Shown: positions 34,639 to 43,847 of the stretch, one piece after another
Position numbering within the stretch: the first letter of the stretch is position 1
Layout of the letters: each line of letters opens with the position of its first letter
Assembly (NCBI GenBank): GCA_014843695.1
Contig: CM026404.1
Span: 51,454,122-51,518,121 of the forward strand
Length of the DNA: 64,000 nucleotides
Origin: Archivesica marissinica
Taxonomy: Eukaryota; Mollusca; Bivalvia; Venerida; Vesicomyidae
Direction: 5' to 3'
Made by a program: the position numbers and the translations under genes
The notes under the pieces: generated by a model
Told to the model about the DNA's origin: nothing
Databases searched by the model: none
What the model saw: the letters and a program-made list of their open reading frames with translations, nothing else

Positions 34639-36362
34639 CAGGGGCGTACCCAGGATTTTCTGAGGGGGGGGGGTGCCGAGATTGGCTGGCCGAGCTAAAA
34701 CAGCGTGGGTGTACACATTACTAGAAATGACTAGTTAGACTTTATTTTGATATACATGTTTTGTAATTTTTGTTTAAAGTCTATTACACATAAAATACTC
34801 TTAATTTTACTTAAGTTAACTATCACAAGAGATATCAAGTCTGTCTTGCACTATAATATTATGTCTAGTATAGAGACTCTAGACACTATTCCGGTTTAGC
34901 ACAACTTTGCATAAAATTCACACAGGTCCACAAGGTTGTATTTAGTCTCTTAGCACTCAGTCAGGATGTTCTTCAGCTCTAGTTTCCTGGGGTGTCTCCT
35001 AGCAAACTCAGAGATGACCTTCTCTGGGTCAACCTCAATGTCTCTGTGCTCAGACATCAGCATTAACCCAGTGAGTCTGTCATTTTCCATGGTTGACCTC
35101 AGGCGGTTCTTCACCAACTTGAGCGTGCTGTTTGATCGTTCTGATGAGCAGGTGGTCACAGGCAGGGTGCAGAGAATAGTGATCAGTGTTCTCACATTTG
35201 GGAATAGGTGTTTGCTGGCATATGCAAGGGCTGCAGAGGGCGTCATGGGGAGGTTGTCAGGCCCAGCAACATCCAGTTCAGCCTTCCACTTGACTCGCCA
35301 GCAGTGTACTTCACTCTTCACACTGCCTGGTGATGGTAGATCATCCTTGTACAAGTTGATCAGTGATGTCAGCTTCTCTTGGGCTTCATCTGGAGCGAGG
35401 GAGACAAGAGCAGCTGGCACAAGACACAGTCCCTGGATAGCCTGGACTTGATGGGTGGCAAACCTGGAGTTGAGCTGACTGAGAACATGGTCAAGCAGGG
35501 GAATGGTGAGGATGCGCTTGTAGTATTCACTTGCTGTTTGGGCTGGAGTGTTAGCACGGTTGCGCTGCTTGCTGCATCGCCTAGGTATAGAAGGCTCTGT
35601 TCCAACCTCTCTGCACATCTTCTCCACATCACTAAACCAGTCTCTGTGGTGATCATCAACATTGTCCCTTACTCTCTGCAAGCCATCTCTCAAAATGTTT
35701 ATATCATCAACTGCCTCCATGATATCTCTGGACTCTGCTTGCAGACTGCAGGTAATACTTGTAGTGTAGCTGACGATATGCTGGGTAATCACCAAAGAAG
35801 CAACAAACTCTGGTCAGGTTGGCTTTCTTCTATTGCACTCTCCAGCTGCTGCTGACGTTTGGGATGGGCATGGAAGAAGTCATGCAGCTTCTTGCTGATC
35901 CCCATCATGTTCCTAACACTAGTCACCTCGGCTGACTTCATAACTGCTAGGTTCAGTTGATGCGAAGCACAGTGCATATAAAGTGCGAGTGGATACTGTG
36001 CTGTGATGATGGCTGCAGCTCCCCTGGTCTTCCCGCCATATTCCCAGCTCCATCATACCCTTGACCACGCAGCAGTGTAGGATCTAGCTTGAACTTCTGG
36101 AGGAGATGAAGGATATAGTCTGCAACAGCTTGGCCAGGTGACAAATTTTCAAAGAGTCATTTACAATAGGGTTTAGCATGATTGTTACACCTCTCAAAGG
36201 ATGAGAAAACTTCAACAGGTTATTACAATGGGACATATATAGCATTATTCAAAACTTTTTATAATAAATTTATTCCAAGGTTATTGAAGTTCAATCTTTA
36301 CCGGTGCAAGTTTGGTTTTGGGGGGGGGGCAAGGCCCCCTTCGCCCCCCCTGGGTACGCCCC
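34639..36362 (-). mobile_element. Decayed hAT transposon with terminal inverted repeats
   Basis: The left end CAGGGGCGTACCCAGG is matched by the right end CCTGGGTACGCCCC, and both are followed inward by G-rich or C-rich runs. The flanking 8-mers ACACGATA (34631-34638) and ATGCGATA (36363-36370) agree at six of eight positions, as expected for an old hAT target duplication. Inside is a broken transposase on the minus strand. The element is short for an autonomous hAT and lacks the N-terminal coding part, so it cannot move by itself. Confidence 0.85.
34950..36144 (-). pseudogene. hAT transposase pseudogene (DUF4371 and C-terminal dimerisation region)
   Basis: The remains run from 36144 down to a TAA at 34950-34952. 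The first piece holds LRGQGYDGAGNMAG, typical of the DUF4371 part of hAT transposases. A one-base loss near 36030 moves the frame to a second piece starting around MHCASHQLNLAVMKS. That piece breaks off after SAIEESQPDQ near 35810, and the next piece (from 35795) resumes in another frame with QHIVSYTTSITCSLQ. The material normally between these parts is missing, suggesting an internal deletion. The last 281 codons are intact and end in the dimerisation block LPVTTCSSERSNSTLK. Animal proteins of this type are often named 52 kDa repressor-like or ZMYM1-like. No start or N-terminal zinc finger is seen. Confidence 0.85.
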
Positions 36363-36594
36363 ATGCGATAGTTTAGTCCAAACATACATTACAATAAATA
36401 AATAAATAGATAAATAAATAAGGGCGCATTGAACTGCTGAAGGATAGCAATGGAATTCGTATAAAGGTAATACATACGATTACACATCTAAATAACATGT
36501 CAGCATAGACCTTGGTGTATATTCGTTGTAAATGTGTTTGTAGAATGAAAGTAGGTCTACTAATCATGACAGGAAGTATATATATGCATCAACA

Positions 36595-37296
36595 TGTAGA
36601 GTGACCGTGCACGAATACTACTGCAACCATTACTAGAGAGTGACCGTGCACAAATACTACTGTAGCCATTACAATAGAGTGACCGTGCACGAATACTACT
36701 GTAACCATTACTAGAGAGTGACCGTGCACGAATACTACTGTAACCATTACTAGAGAGTGACCGTGCACGAATACTACTGTAACCATTACTAGAGAGTGAC
36801 CGTGCACGAATACTACTGTAACCATTACAATAGAGTGACCGTGCACGAATACTACTGTAGCCATTACAATAGAGTGACCGTGCACGAATACTACTGTAAC
36901 CATTACTAGAGAGTGACCGTGCACAAATACTACTGTAGCCATTACAATAGAGTGACCGTGCACGAATACTACTGTAACCATTACTAGAGAGTGACCGTGC
37001 ACAAATAATACTGTAACCATTACAATAGAGTGACCGTGCACGAATACTACTGTAACCATTACTAGAGAGTGACCATGCACAAATAATACTGTAGCCATTA
37101 CAATAGTGACCGTGCACGAATACTACTGCAACCATTACTAGAGAGTGACCGTGCACGAATACTACTGCAACCATTACTAGAGAGTGACCGTGCACGAATA
37201 CTACTGCAACCATTACTAGAGAGTGACCGTGCACGAATACTACTGTAACCATTACTAGAGAGTGACCGTGCACGAATACTACTGCAACCATTACTA
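36595..37296 (+). repeat. 39-bp minisatellite (about 18 copies)
   Basis: The unit contains GAGTGACCGTGCACGAATAC and TACTGTAACCATTAC, with TAGA or AATA between copies. The minus strand is open as a 13-residue repeat because 39 is a multiple of three. No gene is inferred. Confidence 0.93.
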
Positions 37297-37320
37297 GTTA
37301 ATTAACATAAATAATATATA

Positions 37321-37452
37321 CACATTTCTTTTCGCTCGATGGGAAGCAAGTCTAACATCATTTCAATCACTCCCGATACCTCATTCATGACAGGATCTAC
37401 TATATTTATTGAGAGGGAAGAGGCACTGTGGAAATAAATGTCTTGCCTTAAA
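37321..37452 (-). mobile_element. Diverged SINE family A fragment
   Basis: On the minus strand it keeps recognisable blocks of the family A body and tail (GTGCCTCTTCCCTCTC, GGTATCGGGAGTGATT, TTGCTTCCCATCGAGCG) but with many changes. Confidence 0.55.
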
Positions 37453-37734
37453 TTAGGCAACTTTAAAGCAGCTTTCCTAGAAATGTCCTAGAAAAAGTTC
37501 CCACGAAATGTTCCGACCGCTTGTAAATCTGACAAACTTTACTTAAACTTACTACCTGGCCGTGATGTACTATTTTGTATATATACATATTAAATATATT
37601 ATGGAGCTCACTTTGCAAGCATCTTAGACAACAGTCATGCTTAAATCTTTATAACCGAGATTTCTCCAAATTGTCGAGATTCTGAAAATGGAAAGTCTAT
37701 TGATCGATGCTGCGGACTAGTTGCGGTCACGATT

Positions 37735-37985
37735 CAGCCAAGACATGGCACCCCGGCTTTGCACCCTGTGTGATATACTAGCGATTAAACCGTGCACGTG
37801 TTTACAGTGCAAATCAAAGACATGGTACCTCGGCTTAGCACCCCGTCTGATATACTAGAGATTAAACCGTGCACTTGTTTACAGTGCAAATCCATGACAT
37901 GATACATCGGCTTAGCACCCCGTTTGATATACTAGCGATTAAGCCGTGCACTACAGTGCAATCCAAAGACATTGTACCTCGGTTT
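37735..37985 (+). repeat. Degenerate tandem repeat of about 80 bp (three copies)
   Basis: The unit runs from AGACATGGCACCCCGGCTT through GATATACTAGCGATTAAACC to TTTACAGTGCAAATC. Copies are moderately diverged and the last is shortened. Confidence 0.8.
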
Positions 37986-38056
37986 AACGCCTCCGCACGC
38001 ATACTATATGCATGAGAATCCGATGTGGGAAAGTCCATCAAATCGATTGATTGATT

Positions 38057-38285
38057 GGCTATCCGAAGCACAATCGCTTCTCAACAGACGTATGTGAGGT
38101 GGTAGGATGGTCGTCAAATCGGACAGGTGTATTTTCTCAGGATGCTCATGTTTGCTACGACATATATGACCACATATATACTTTAATCAGTGCCAACGAG
38201 AATGATCACTATAAGTTGTTAAAACTTAGTTCGCAATCTTTGTACATGTACAATAAATACAGTTTATACTTTAGACACTGGACAA
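38057..38285 (+). mobile_element. SINE family G copy with damaged head
   Basis: It matches 51088-51340 from CGCTTCTCA onward, through ATCGGACAGGTGTATTTTCT, CCAACGAGAATGATCA and the AT-rich tail. The tRNA-like promoter region is shortened and unlikely to work. Confidence 0.7.
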
Positions 38286-38441
38286 CACTAGATAACACTA
38301 GACACGTGTCTCATAAAATACAAAGCAATTACAACAGGGGGGGGGGGGGTGCTCTATATATAAACACAATTTAAATATACATACTATTACACTATACATA
38401 TATATATAAAGCAGTACCCCCAGGTTGTATATATGGATATG

Positions 38442-38683
38442 TAGTCCAGTGGTAACATCCTCCGTCTGACCCTAATAAAATTAACAGTCTTTCAGATGGG
38501 ACGTTAAACTGAGGTCTCGTGTCGGTGCTTTACACCGTGCACGTAAAAGAACCAGAGGAGATTCTGGAATGGGTCTCTGTCTGTATCATGCACTATCCTC
38601 CAAAATCTAAAATAACTAATCTCTTCAGGAGGCGTCGCTCATATGGGCAACCGGTAGCGACGATAAATAAACGTAAAAAACAC
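38442..38683 (+). mobile_element. SINE family E insertion just upstream of the NRPS-like gene
   Basis: It matches the copy at 11640-11925 but has lost the segment between the A and B boxes. The direct repeats at 38422-38441 and 38684-38703 (AGGTTGTATATATG plus six more bases) agree at 18 of 20 positions, so both ends are defined. Its right end lies about 60 bp before the splice acceptor of the next gene. Confidence 0.88.
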
Positions 38684-38730
38684 AGGTTGTATATATGAGT
38701 ATGTATACATCTACTGGTTGTTGAACATTA

Positions 38731-38746
38731 ATTACTATACTTTCAG
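38731..38746 (+). promoter_or_regulatory. Splice acceptor for the NRPS-like coding exon
   Basis: A pyrimidine-containing tract ends in TACTTTCAG at 38746, 14 bases before the ATG at 38761. It suggests that the coding exon is preceded by an intron and a non-coding first exon, which I cannot locate. Confidence 0.55.
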
Positions 38747-38760
38747 GACAGACTATCAAT

Positions 38761-41700
38761 ATGACGCATACAGTCACATGTGCAACAATAGGTGAGGGCA
38801 ATCTTCACCTTTGTTGCCTCCAAGAACTACATCAGAGTGGGATACAGGTCAACGTCGTGTTTACCAATACCAAATGCGTAGAAACATTCTGTGACGAACA
38901 AGATATACGGTGCCACAAGCGAAACGAGAATCTCGTTGAAATTTTGAGAATCTATGAAACAGATATTCTATTTAGTATTTCAAACCCACGAATTCTGAAG
39001 GAAGATGTATTGAGAATCCCTAAAAGGTTAACAATAAACTATCACGATAGTCCACTACCGGCTTATGCAGGCGTTCATGCAACATCGTGGGCAATTATGC
39101 GAGGGGAACGTTATCATGGTATCAGCTGGCATATCGTTGAAGTCGGTATAGATACTGGCGACATTTTACAAAGTGAAACAGTTGAAATCCTCGAAGAAGA
39201 TTCAGCTTTCACACTAAACCTGAAGTGTACTGAGGCCTCAAAGATTGCATTCAGTAGGTTACTAGACGAAGTCGTCTGCGACAATATAAAACAGAAGAAG
39301 CAAGCAGAACAAGGAAGATCGTACTTCGGGCTGCACGCAATACCGCCGAATATCGGAGTACTGAACTTTACAGAAAACATTGACAATGTATATAACCTAG
39401 CACGAGCTCTTAGGTTCGGACATACTGAAAATGCTCTAGGTAGTCCAAAGGTTAAAACATCAACGGGGGAATTCTTATTAGTGACAAACGCAACGAAACC
39501 AGAGAAATGTAGATGTGACAAAGACTCAACACCGGGAACCATTTTAGAAATAATTAATGATACATTGGTTATTGCTACAGGATCGTCCCCGATACACATA
39601 TCGATAGCGTCTCTAGACGGGTCTTCCATTTCGGAGAGACTTTTCAGCTCTCATGGCTTGGTTGTTGGACATACAGTAGAAAACAACACGAATATCGATG
39701 TAAGTAATGTAACAGCTATCAGGAAGAAGGAGGCGTTTTGGAAAAGAAAACTGACGCATTACGAACCGACTATGTTTTACAGACAGAAAATGAACGTTGT
39801 TGCCAGTTTTATTGACATATCTACAGAAGTCAGCGTGAAATCCGTGAACATGCAAGTACCTCCGATGAAAGATTCACTGACGTTAGTTGCGAACAAAGGA
39901 ACATTTTTGCAAGCTTGTTTCGTGGCATTCTTAGCGCGAATAAACTGTACTCCGACTGTTCATGTTGGACTTCTTACAGAGAAAACAAACATTCCGGAGG
40001 AATGTATAGATTTGTATTCCGATGTAACACCCGGCATTTTCAGCATTGACAATAAGCTTAGTGTAAAAGAAGTACTAGATGAGTGCCAAAAAGAAATTAA
40101 ACTGCACAAAGACGCCCGAACGTTCCTGCGTGACGTGTTCTACAGGTACCCGGAGTTACGGGGTCACCAACCGACACCTCAACACAATTTGGTAATGGGT
40201 GGAACGAAGCAACAAAGCGATCGGTATCTACAGAAAATTCTACACGGGTGTAATGTCTTAATTCTGTTCGGTGGAAACAATGAATTAGAGATGGAGGTTC
40301 GTTACCATGAGAGACCTGCTCAAGATTTTGGACATGTTATTGACGTTTTACAGCACTTCGAAACATTTCTGAATGCTGTAAACGTGAGCGAAGATACAAC
40401 ATTATTGAAAAGCGTATCCATGGTTTCGAAGAATGAGATGACCTTGTTCTATAAATTACCACCACCAGGAGAAAACGAAAACACCGAACATAAATCAATA
40501 TCTGATTTGGTAGATCGCCAATGCAACCTAACACCACTAAGCATTGCCATAAAAACTACGTCATCCATGATGACGTACAACAAACTCGCTCATGAAATTA
40601 ATGTTATGCAAACACTACTGACCAAATCTGTTCAACCATCAGACGTATACAAGAAATTGGTTGTGGCCATACATACACCGAACTCTGTCTCATATGTAAT
40701 ATCAGTCTTGGCTTTGGCAAAATGCCGAATGGCTTTTCTGCCGTTGCCATTTGACTTGCCAGCTGATAGAATCGCCTTCACAATGAAAGATTCAAAAGTG
40801 AAACGAATGATTATGACAAAAGATAGTTATGGAAAATGCTCCCTGAATGGTCTTACACCATACATGCGACTAGTAGCAGAACACGAAATAGCAGAAGAAA
40901 AAATAGTTTTGGTGGAGTTTGATCGAGTCTACCAGGCCGAAAACGAAACTATCAACGACTTTGATGACACCGACGCCGATTTCTTGTACCTTATGTACAC
41001 TTCTGGCTCTACCGGACGCCCAAAAGGTGTGAAAGTCAAGGAATCTGGGACAATCAACCTTGCACGAGCACAGATCATGTGCTGGGACATTGTACCTGGA
41101 GATGTCATTGCCCAGTTTGCATCTATTGGCTTTGATGCAACAATCTCCGAGATATTTACAGCCCTTCTCTCCGGTGCTTCACTAGCAGTGTTAGGTGCCC
41201 ATGAGCGACTTGGAAGCGACTTTATCGCGGCCATGAATAAGATGAAAGTTTCCGTTATTACGCTTCCGCCATCGGCTCTCAACATCTACACCCCAGAGGA
41301 ACTACCGACATTAATGAAGGTCGTCACGGCTGGTGAGGCATGCACATTGAATACAGCAATTAAATGGACATCAGTTGCAAACATAAGGTTTTTTAATGGC
41401 TATGGTCCAACCGAGGCAACAGTTTGTGCAACTGTTTACGAGCACTTCCCCGATACCTTATACGAGGACGTTAATCGTGACCTCCCCATCGGAAAAGCCA
41501 TAGATGGAGTTCAAGTCTACCTCTTTGACGATTTCATGCACCCGATTCCTCCTGACGTTGTGGGAGAAATATACATTGGTGGCAAAGGTATTGCGCACGG
41601 ATACATTGGACATGCATGTCATTATACTAAAGAAAGGTTCGTTCAAAATCCACTTGCAACACAGCCATCACTACTTTACAAGACGGGAGACCATGCCTTT

Positions 41701-43578
41701 CAAGACCCAGAAGGCAATATCACGTACATAGGCAGAACTGATGATCAAGTGAAGATACGAGGGCATCGTATTGTTCTCAGTGAAATAGAACAGGTACTGA
41801 TTCAGCATCCAAAAATATGCATGGCTGTCGTTGTTGTTCATAAATGTTCATCTGTAGGCGATTTGTCGGTAGCAGCATTCATTGCTCCTACATTTATCTA
41901 CGTCTCCGAGCTGAGAGAATATCTGTCCAAAGTTTTACCAAGATATATGATGCCAACTTACATAAAGAAATGTGAGGTGCAAGACTTGCCGAAAACGGTC
42001 AACGGTAAAATTAATCGAAAGAAATTAGAGCAAGATGAAAGCATACATGAGCAAGACGAAATCGATGGTCACAGTCATTTGAACGAGACCCAACTGATGG
42101 TTGCAAGATATTGGTGCAGTGTGTTCAAGTTTGACGAGTCATTTGTCTACTCTCTTCACCGGCATAGTTCGTTTAGCGAGCTTGGTGGTAACTCCTTACA
42201 ACTTGTACTATTGCTACGGCTCATCGAAGACGAAATCAATGTCAACCTTTCATTTACTGACCTTGGAACAGCCGACACAATAGAAGAATTTGCAGAAGTC
42301 ATACGCCGCCGTCGAGACATTAAGACCAAAAACGAATACTGTGAAATTAAAACAAGAAATGAGCTCAGGCAACTCATATTCCATGATTCGGAGCTGGATG
42401 GCAGAATATTTCCACAGCCAGACAGACGGCGATCTGTTCAGTTCACGCACTACACTACACTAGTAACCAAATGCACCACCAAGAAGCATCCGAAAAATAT
42501 ACTGCTATCTGGGGTAACTGGCTTCCTTGGAGCGTTTCTACTGTCAGAAATTCTCGAGCAATCAAACTCTCACATCTGCTGCATGGTTCGTGAGACTACA
42601 GAAGCACGTGGTATAGGTCGCATTATTGACAACATGCGAAAATATGGTCTGTGGAAATTTGAGTACGTATCTCGAATAGCTGTGGTGATCTCTGACTTGT
42701 CACAGAAAAATCTCGGCATCGCACCAGACATCCATAAGTCGCTGTGCAATGCTATTGATGTTGTCTTCATGAATGCTGCTCACATGAACTTCAATACACC
42801 ATACGAGGACCACAGAATCGCTAATGTTGCGGGTACCAAGGAGTTTATTAAGTTTGCATCTACGGGCGTTCAAAAGTACTTGTTTATTACATCATCATTG
42901 AGCGTGTTCCTGTTCCCAAAGGAACATGTGCTTGGAGGGAGCGGAAGACGAATATGCACCGAGACTGAGTTCTTTGACGATCCGTTACTGATCGAAGGTG
43001 GTTACGGTCAAAGCAAATGGGCAAGCGAACGTCTGATTATGCAAGCACTAGATTTCCTACCAGGTGGGGCAATATTTCGTCCGGCTCGAGTATCAGGAAG
43101 AAGCACCGATGGCGTTGGACCAAAGAATGATCTTTTTGCATCCACGATGATCGGCATGAAAAAGATGGGCGCTTACCCAGACATGGATTTCCCATTTGAT
43201 TTGACACCGGTTGATTTTTGTGCCAAATCCATGATAGACGTAACAATGAAGGTGTGTAATTCCGAGTCAGATGCATTCGAAAGGGTGTATCATCTTTTCA
43301 ATAAACATACAATGCCATTCCGGGATCTCTTCAAAGGAATGGGACTGAGGGCTCTCTCGCTTGCTGAATGGAGGACGGAGCTGAAATGTACAGATGGCAC
43401 GAATAAGGAATTAATCCCATTCATTCCGTTTTTCTTGGGCGATTTCTGGGATAGGGCTCCCGACTGGCCAGTGTTCGATACCAGAAACCTTGACAACGTG
43501 ATATCAGACAGTGCTAAAGAACTGATGAAACCGTCAGGAGAACTTCTGCAAACATACAAACAGTTCTTTGGTGTGTAA
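38761..43578 (+). CDS. NRPS-like synthetase: formyltransferase / half condensation / adenylation / thiolation / thioester reductase
   Basis: One uninterrupted frame of 1605 codons. Residues 5-180 are a formyltransferase N domain with the catalytic set N93-Y-H95 and D131 in GIDTGD; about 200-305 resembles the formyltransferase C domain. About 320-560 looks like the C-terminal half of a condensation domain and lacks the HHxxxDG half. About 585-1095 is adenylation: YTSGSTGRPKG at 746-756, YGPTE at 881-885, TGD at 975-977, Lys1083 in NGKIN. Thiolation has LGGNSL with Ser1145 for phosphopantetheine. About 1245-1600 is a thioester reductase: GVTGFLG at 1251-1257, Tyr1415 and Lys1419. The layout predicts formylation from formyl-tetrahydrofolate, activation of one amino acid, and NAD(P)H-dependent release as aldehyde or alcohol. 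The closest model I know is the initiation part of linear gramicidin synthetase plus a terminal reductase. Lys2-type aminoadipate reductases lack the formyltransferase. Annotation as an active enzyme is inference. Confidence 0.93.
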   Translation: MTHTVTCATIGEGNLHLCCLQELHQSGIQVNVVFTNTKCVETFCDEQDIRCHKRNENLVEILRIYETDILFSISNPRILKEDVLRIPKRLTINYHDSPLPAYAGVHATSWAIMRGERYHGISWHIVEVGIDTGDILQSETVEILEEDSAFTLNLKCTEASKIAFSRLLDEVVCDNIKQKKQAEQGRSYFGLHAIPPNIGVLNFTENIDNVYNLARALRFGHTENALGSPKVKTSTGEFLLVTNATKPEKCRCDKDSTPGTILEIINDTLVIATGSSPIHISIASLDGSSISERLFSSHGLVVGHTVENNTNIDVSNVTAIRKKEAFWKRKLTHYEPTMFYRQKMNVVASFIDISTEVSVKSVNMQVPPMKDSLTLVANKGTFLQACFVAFLARINCTPTVHVGLLTEKTNIPEECIDLYSDVTPGIFSIDNKLSVKEVLDECQKEIKLHKDARTFLRDVFYRYPELRGHQPTPQHNLVMGGTKQQSDRYLQKILHGCNVLILFGGNNELEMEVRYHERPAQDFGHVIDVLQHFETFLNAVNVSEDTTLLKSVSMVSKNEMTLFYKLPPPGENENTEHKSISDLVDRQCNLTPLSIAIKTTSSMMTYNKLAHEINVMQTLLTKSVQPSDVYKKLVVAIHTPNSVSYVISVLALAKCRMAFLPLPFDLPADRIAFTMKDSKVKRMIMTKDSYGKCSLNGLTPYMRLVAEHEIAEEKIVLVEFDRVYQAENETINDFDDTDADFLYLMYTSGSTGRPKGVKVKESGTINLARAQIMCWDIVPGDVIAQFASIGFDATISEIFTALLSGASLAVLGAHERLGSDFIAAMNKMKVSVITLPPSALNIYTPEELPTLMKVVTAGEACTLNTAIKWTSVANIRFFNGYGPTEATVCATVYEHFPDTLYEDVNRDLPIGKAIDGVQVYLFDDFMHPIPPDVVGEIYIGGKGIAHGYIGHACHYTKERFVQNPLATQPSLLYKTGDHAFQDPEGNITYIGRTDDQVKIRGHRIVLSEIEQVLIQHPKICMAVVVVHKCSSVGDLSVAAFIAPTFIYVSELREYLSKVLPRYMMPTYIKKCEVQDLPKTVNGKINRKKLEQDESIHEQDEIDGHSHLNETQLMVARYWCSVFKFDESFVYSLHRHSSFSELGGNSLQLVLLLRLIEDEINVNLSFTDLGTADTIEEFAEVIRRRRDIKTKNEYCEIKTRNELRQLIFHDSELDGRIFPQPDRRRSVQFTHYTTLVTKCTTKKHPKNILLSGVTGFLGAFLLSEILEQSNSHICCMVRETTEARGIGRIIDNMRKYGLWKFEYVSRIAVVISDLSQKNLGIAPDIHKSLCNAIDVVFMNAAHMNFNTPYEDHRIANVAGTKEFIKFASTGVQKYLFITSSLSVFLFPKEHVLGGSGRRICTETEFFDDPLLIEGGYGQSKWASERLIMQALDFLPGGAIFRPARVSGRSTDGVGPKNDLFASTMIGMKKMGAYPDMDFPFDLTPVDFCAKSMIDVTMKVCNSESDAFERVYHLFNKHTMPFRDLFKGMGLRALSLAEWRTELKCTDGTNKELIPFIPFFLGDFWDRAPDWPVFDTRNLDNVISDSAKELMKPSGELLQTYKQFFGV

Positions 43579-43785
43579 AACCAAGCATACAATAATTATT
43601 TAGTACATGTGTATGCAAATCCATGCATACAATAATGATTTAGTATGTAAGACCAAGCATACAATAATTATTTAGTATTTAAAACCAAGCATACAACAGA
43701 ACTTTGGTGTGTAAAGCCAAGCATGCAAACGGTTCTTTGGTGTGTAAAACCAAACATAAAAACAGTTGTTTGGTGTAAAGCATGT
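43556..43785 (+). repeat. Tandem duplication of the NRPS-like stop-codon region
   Basis: The last codons and stop, CAGTTCTTTGGTGTGTAA, followed by AACCAAGCATACAA, recur downstream near 43693, 43729 and 43762. Simpler CCAAGCATACAATAATTATT units lie between them. Units are about 36 bp and diverged. Confidence 0.85.
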
Positions 43786-43841
43786 TTTTGCGAGCTATGA
43801 AAACGTGACAATTCAAATTATGAATCATATGCAGCCCGATA

Positions 43842-43847
43842 AATAAA
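43842..43847 (+). terminator. Candidate polyadenylation signal of the NRPS-like gene
   Basis: AATAAA occurs 264 bases after the stop codon and is the first such hexamer I find downstream. It could define the 3' end, but no transcript evidence is available. Confidence 0.4.

Noticed and set aside
34950..35795. Intact host gene encoding a 281-residue protein
   Set aside because: It is the C-terminal part of a hAT transposase with a broken upstream part and transposon ends around it.
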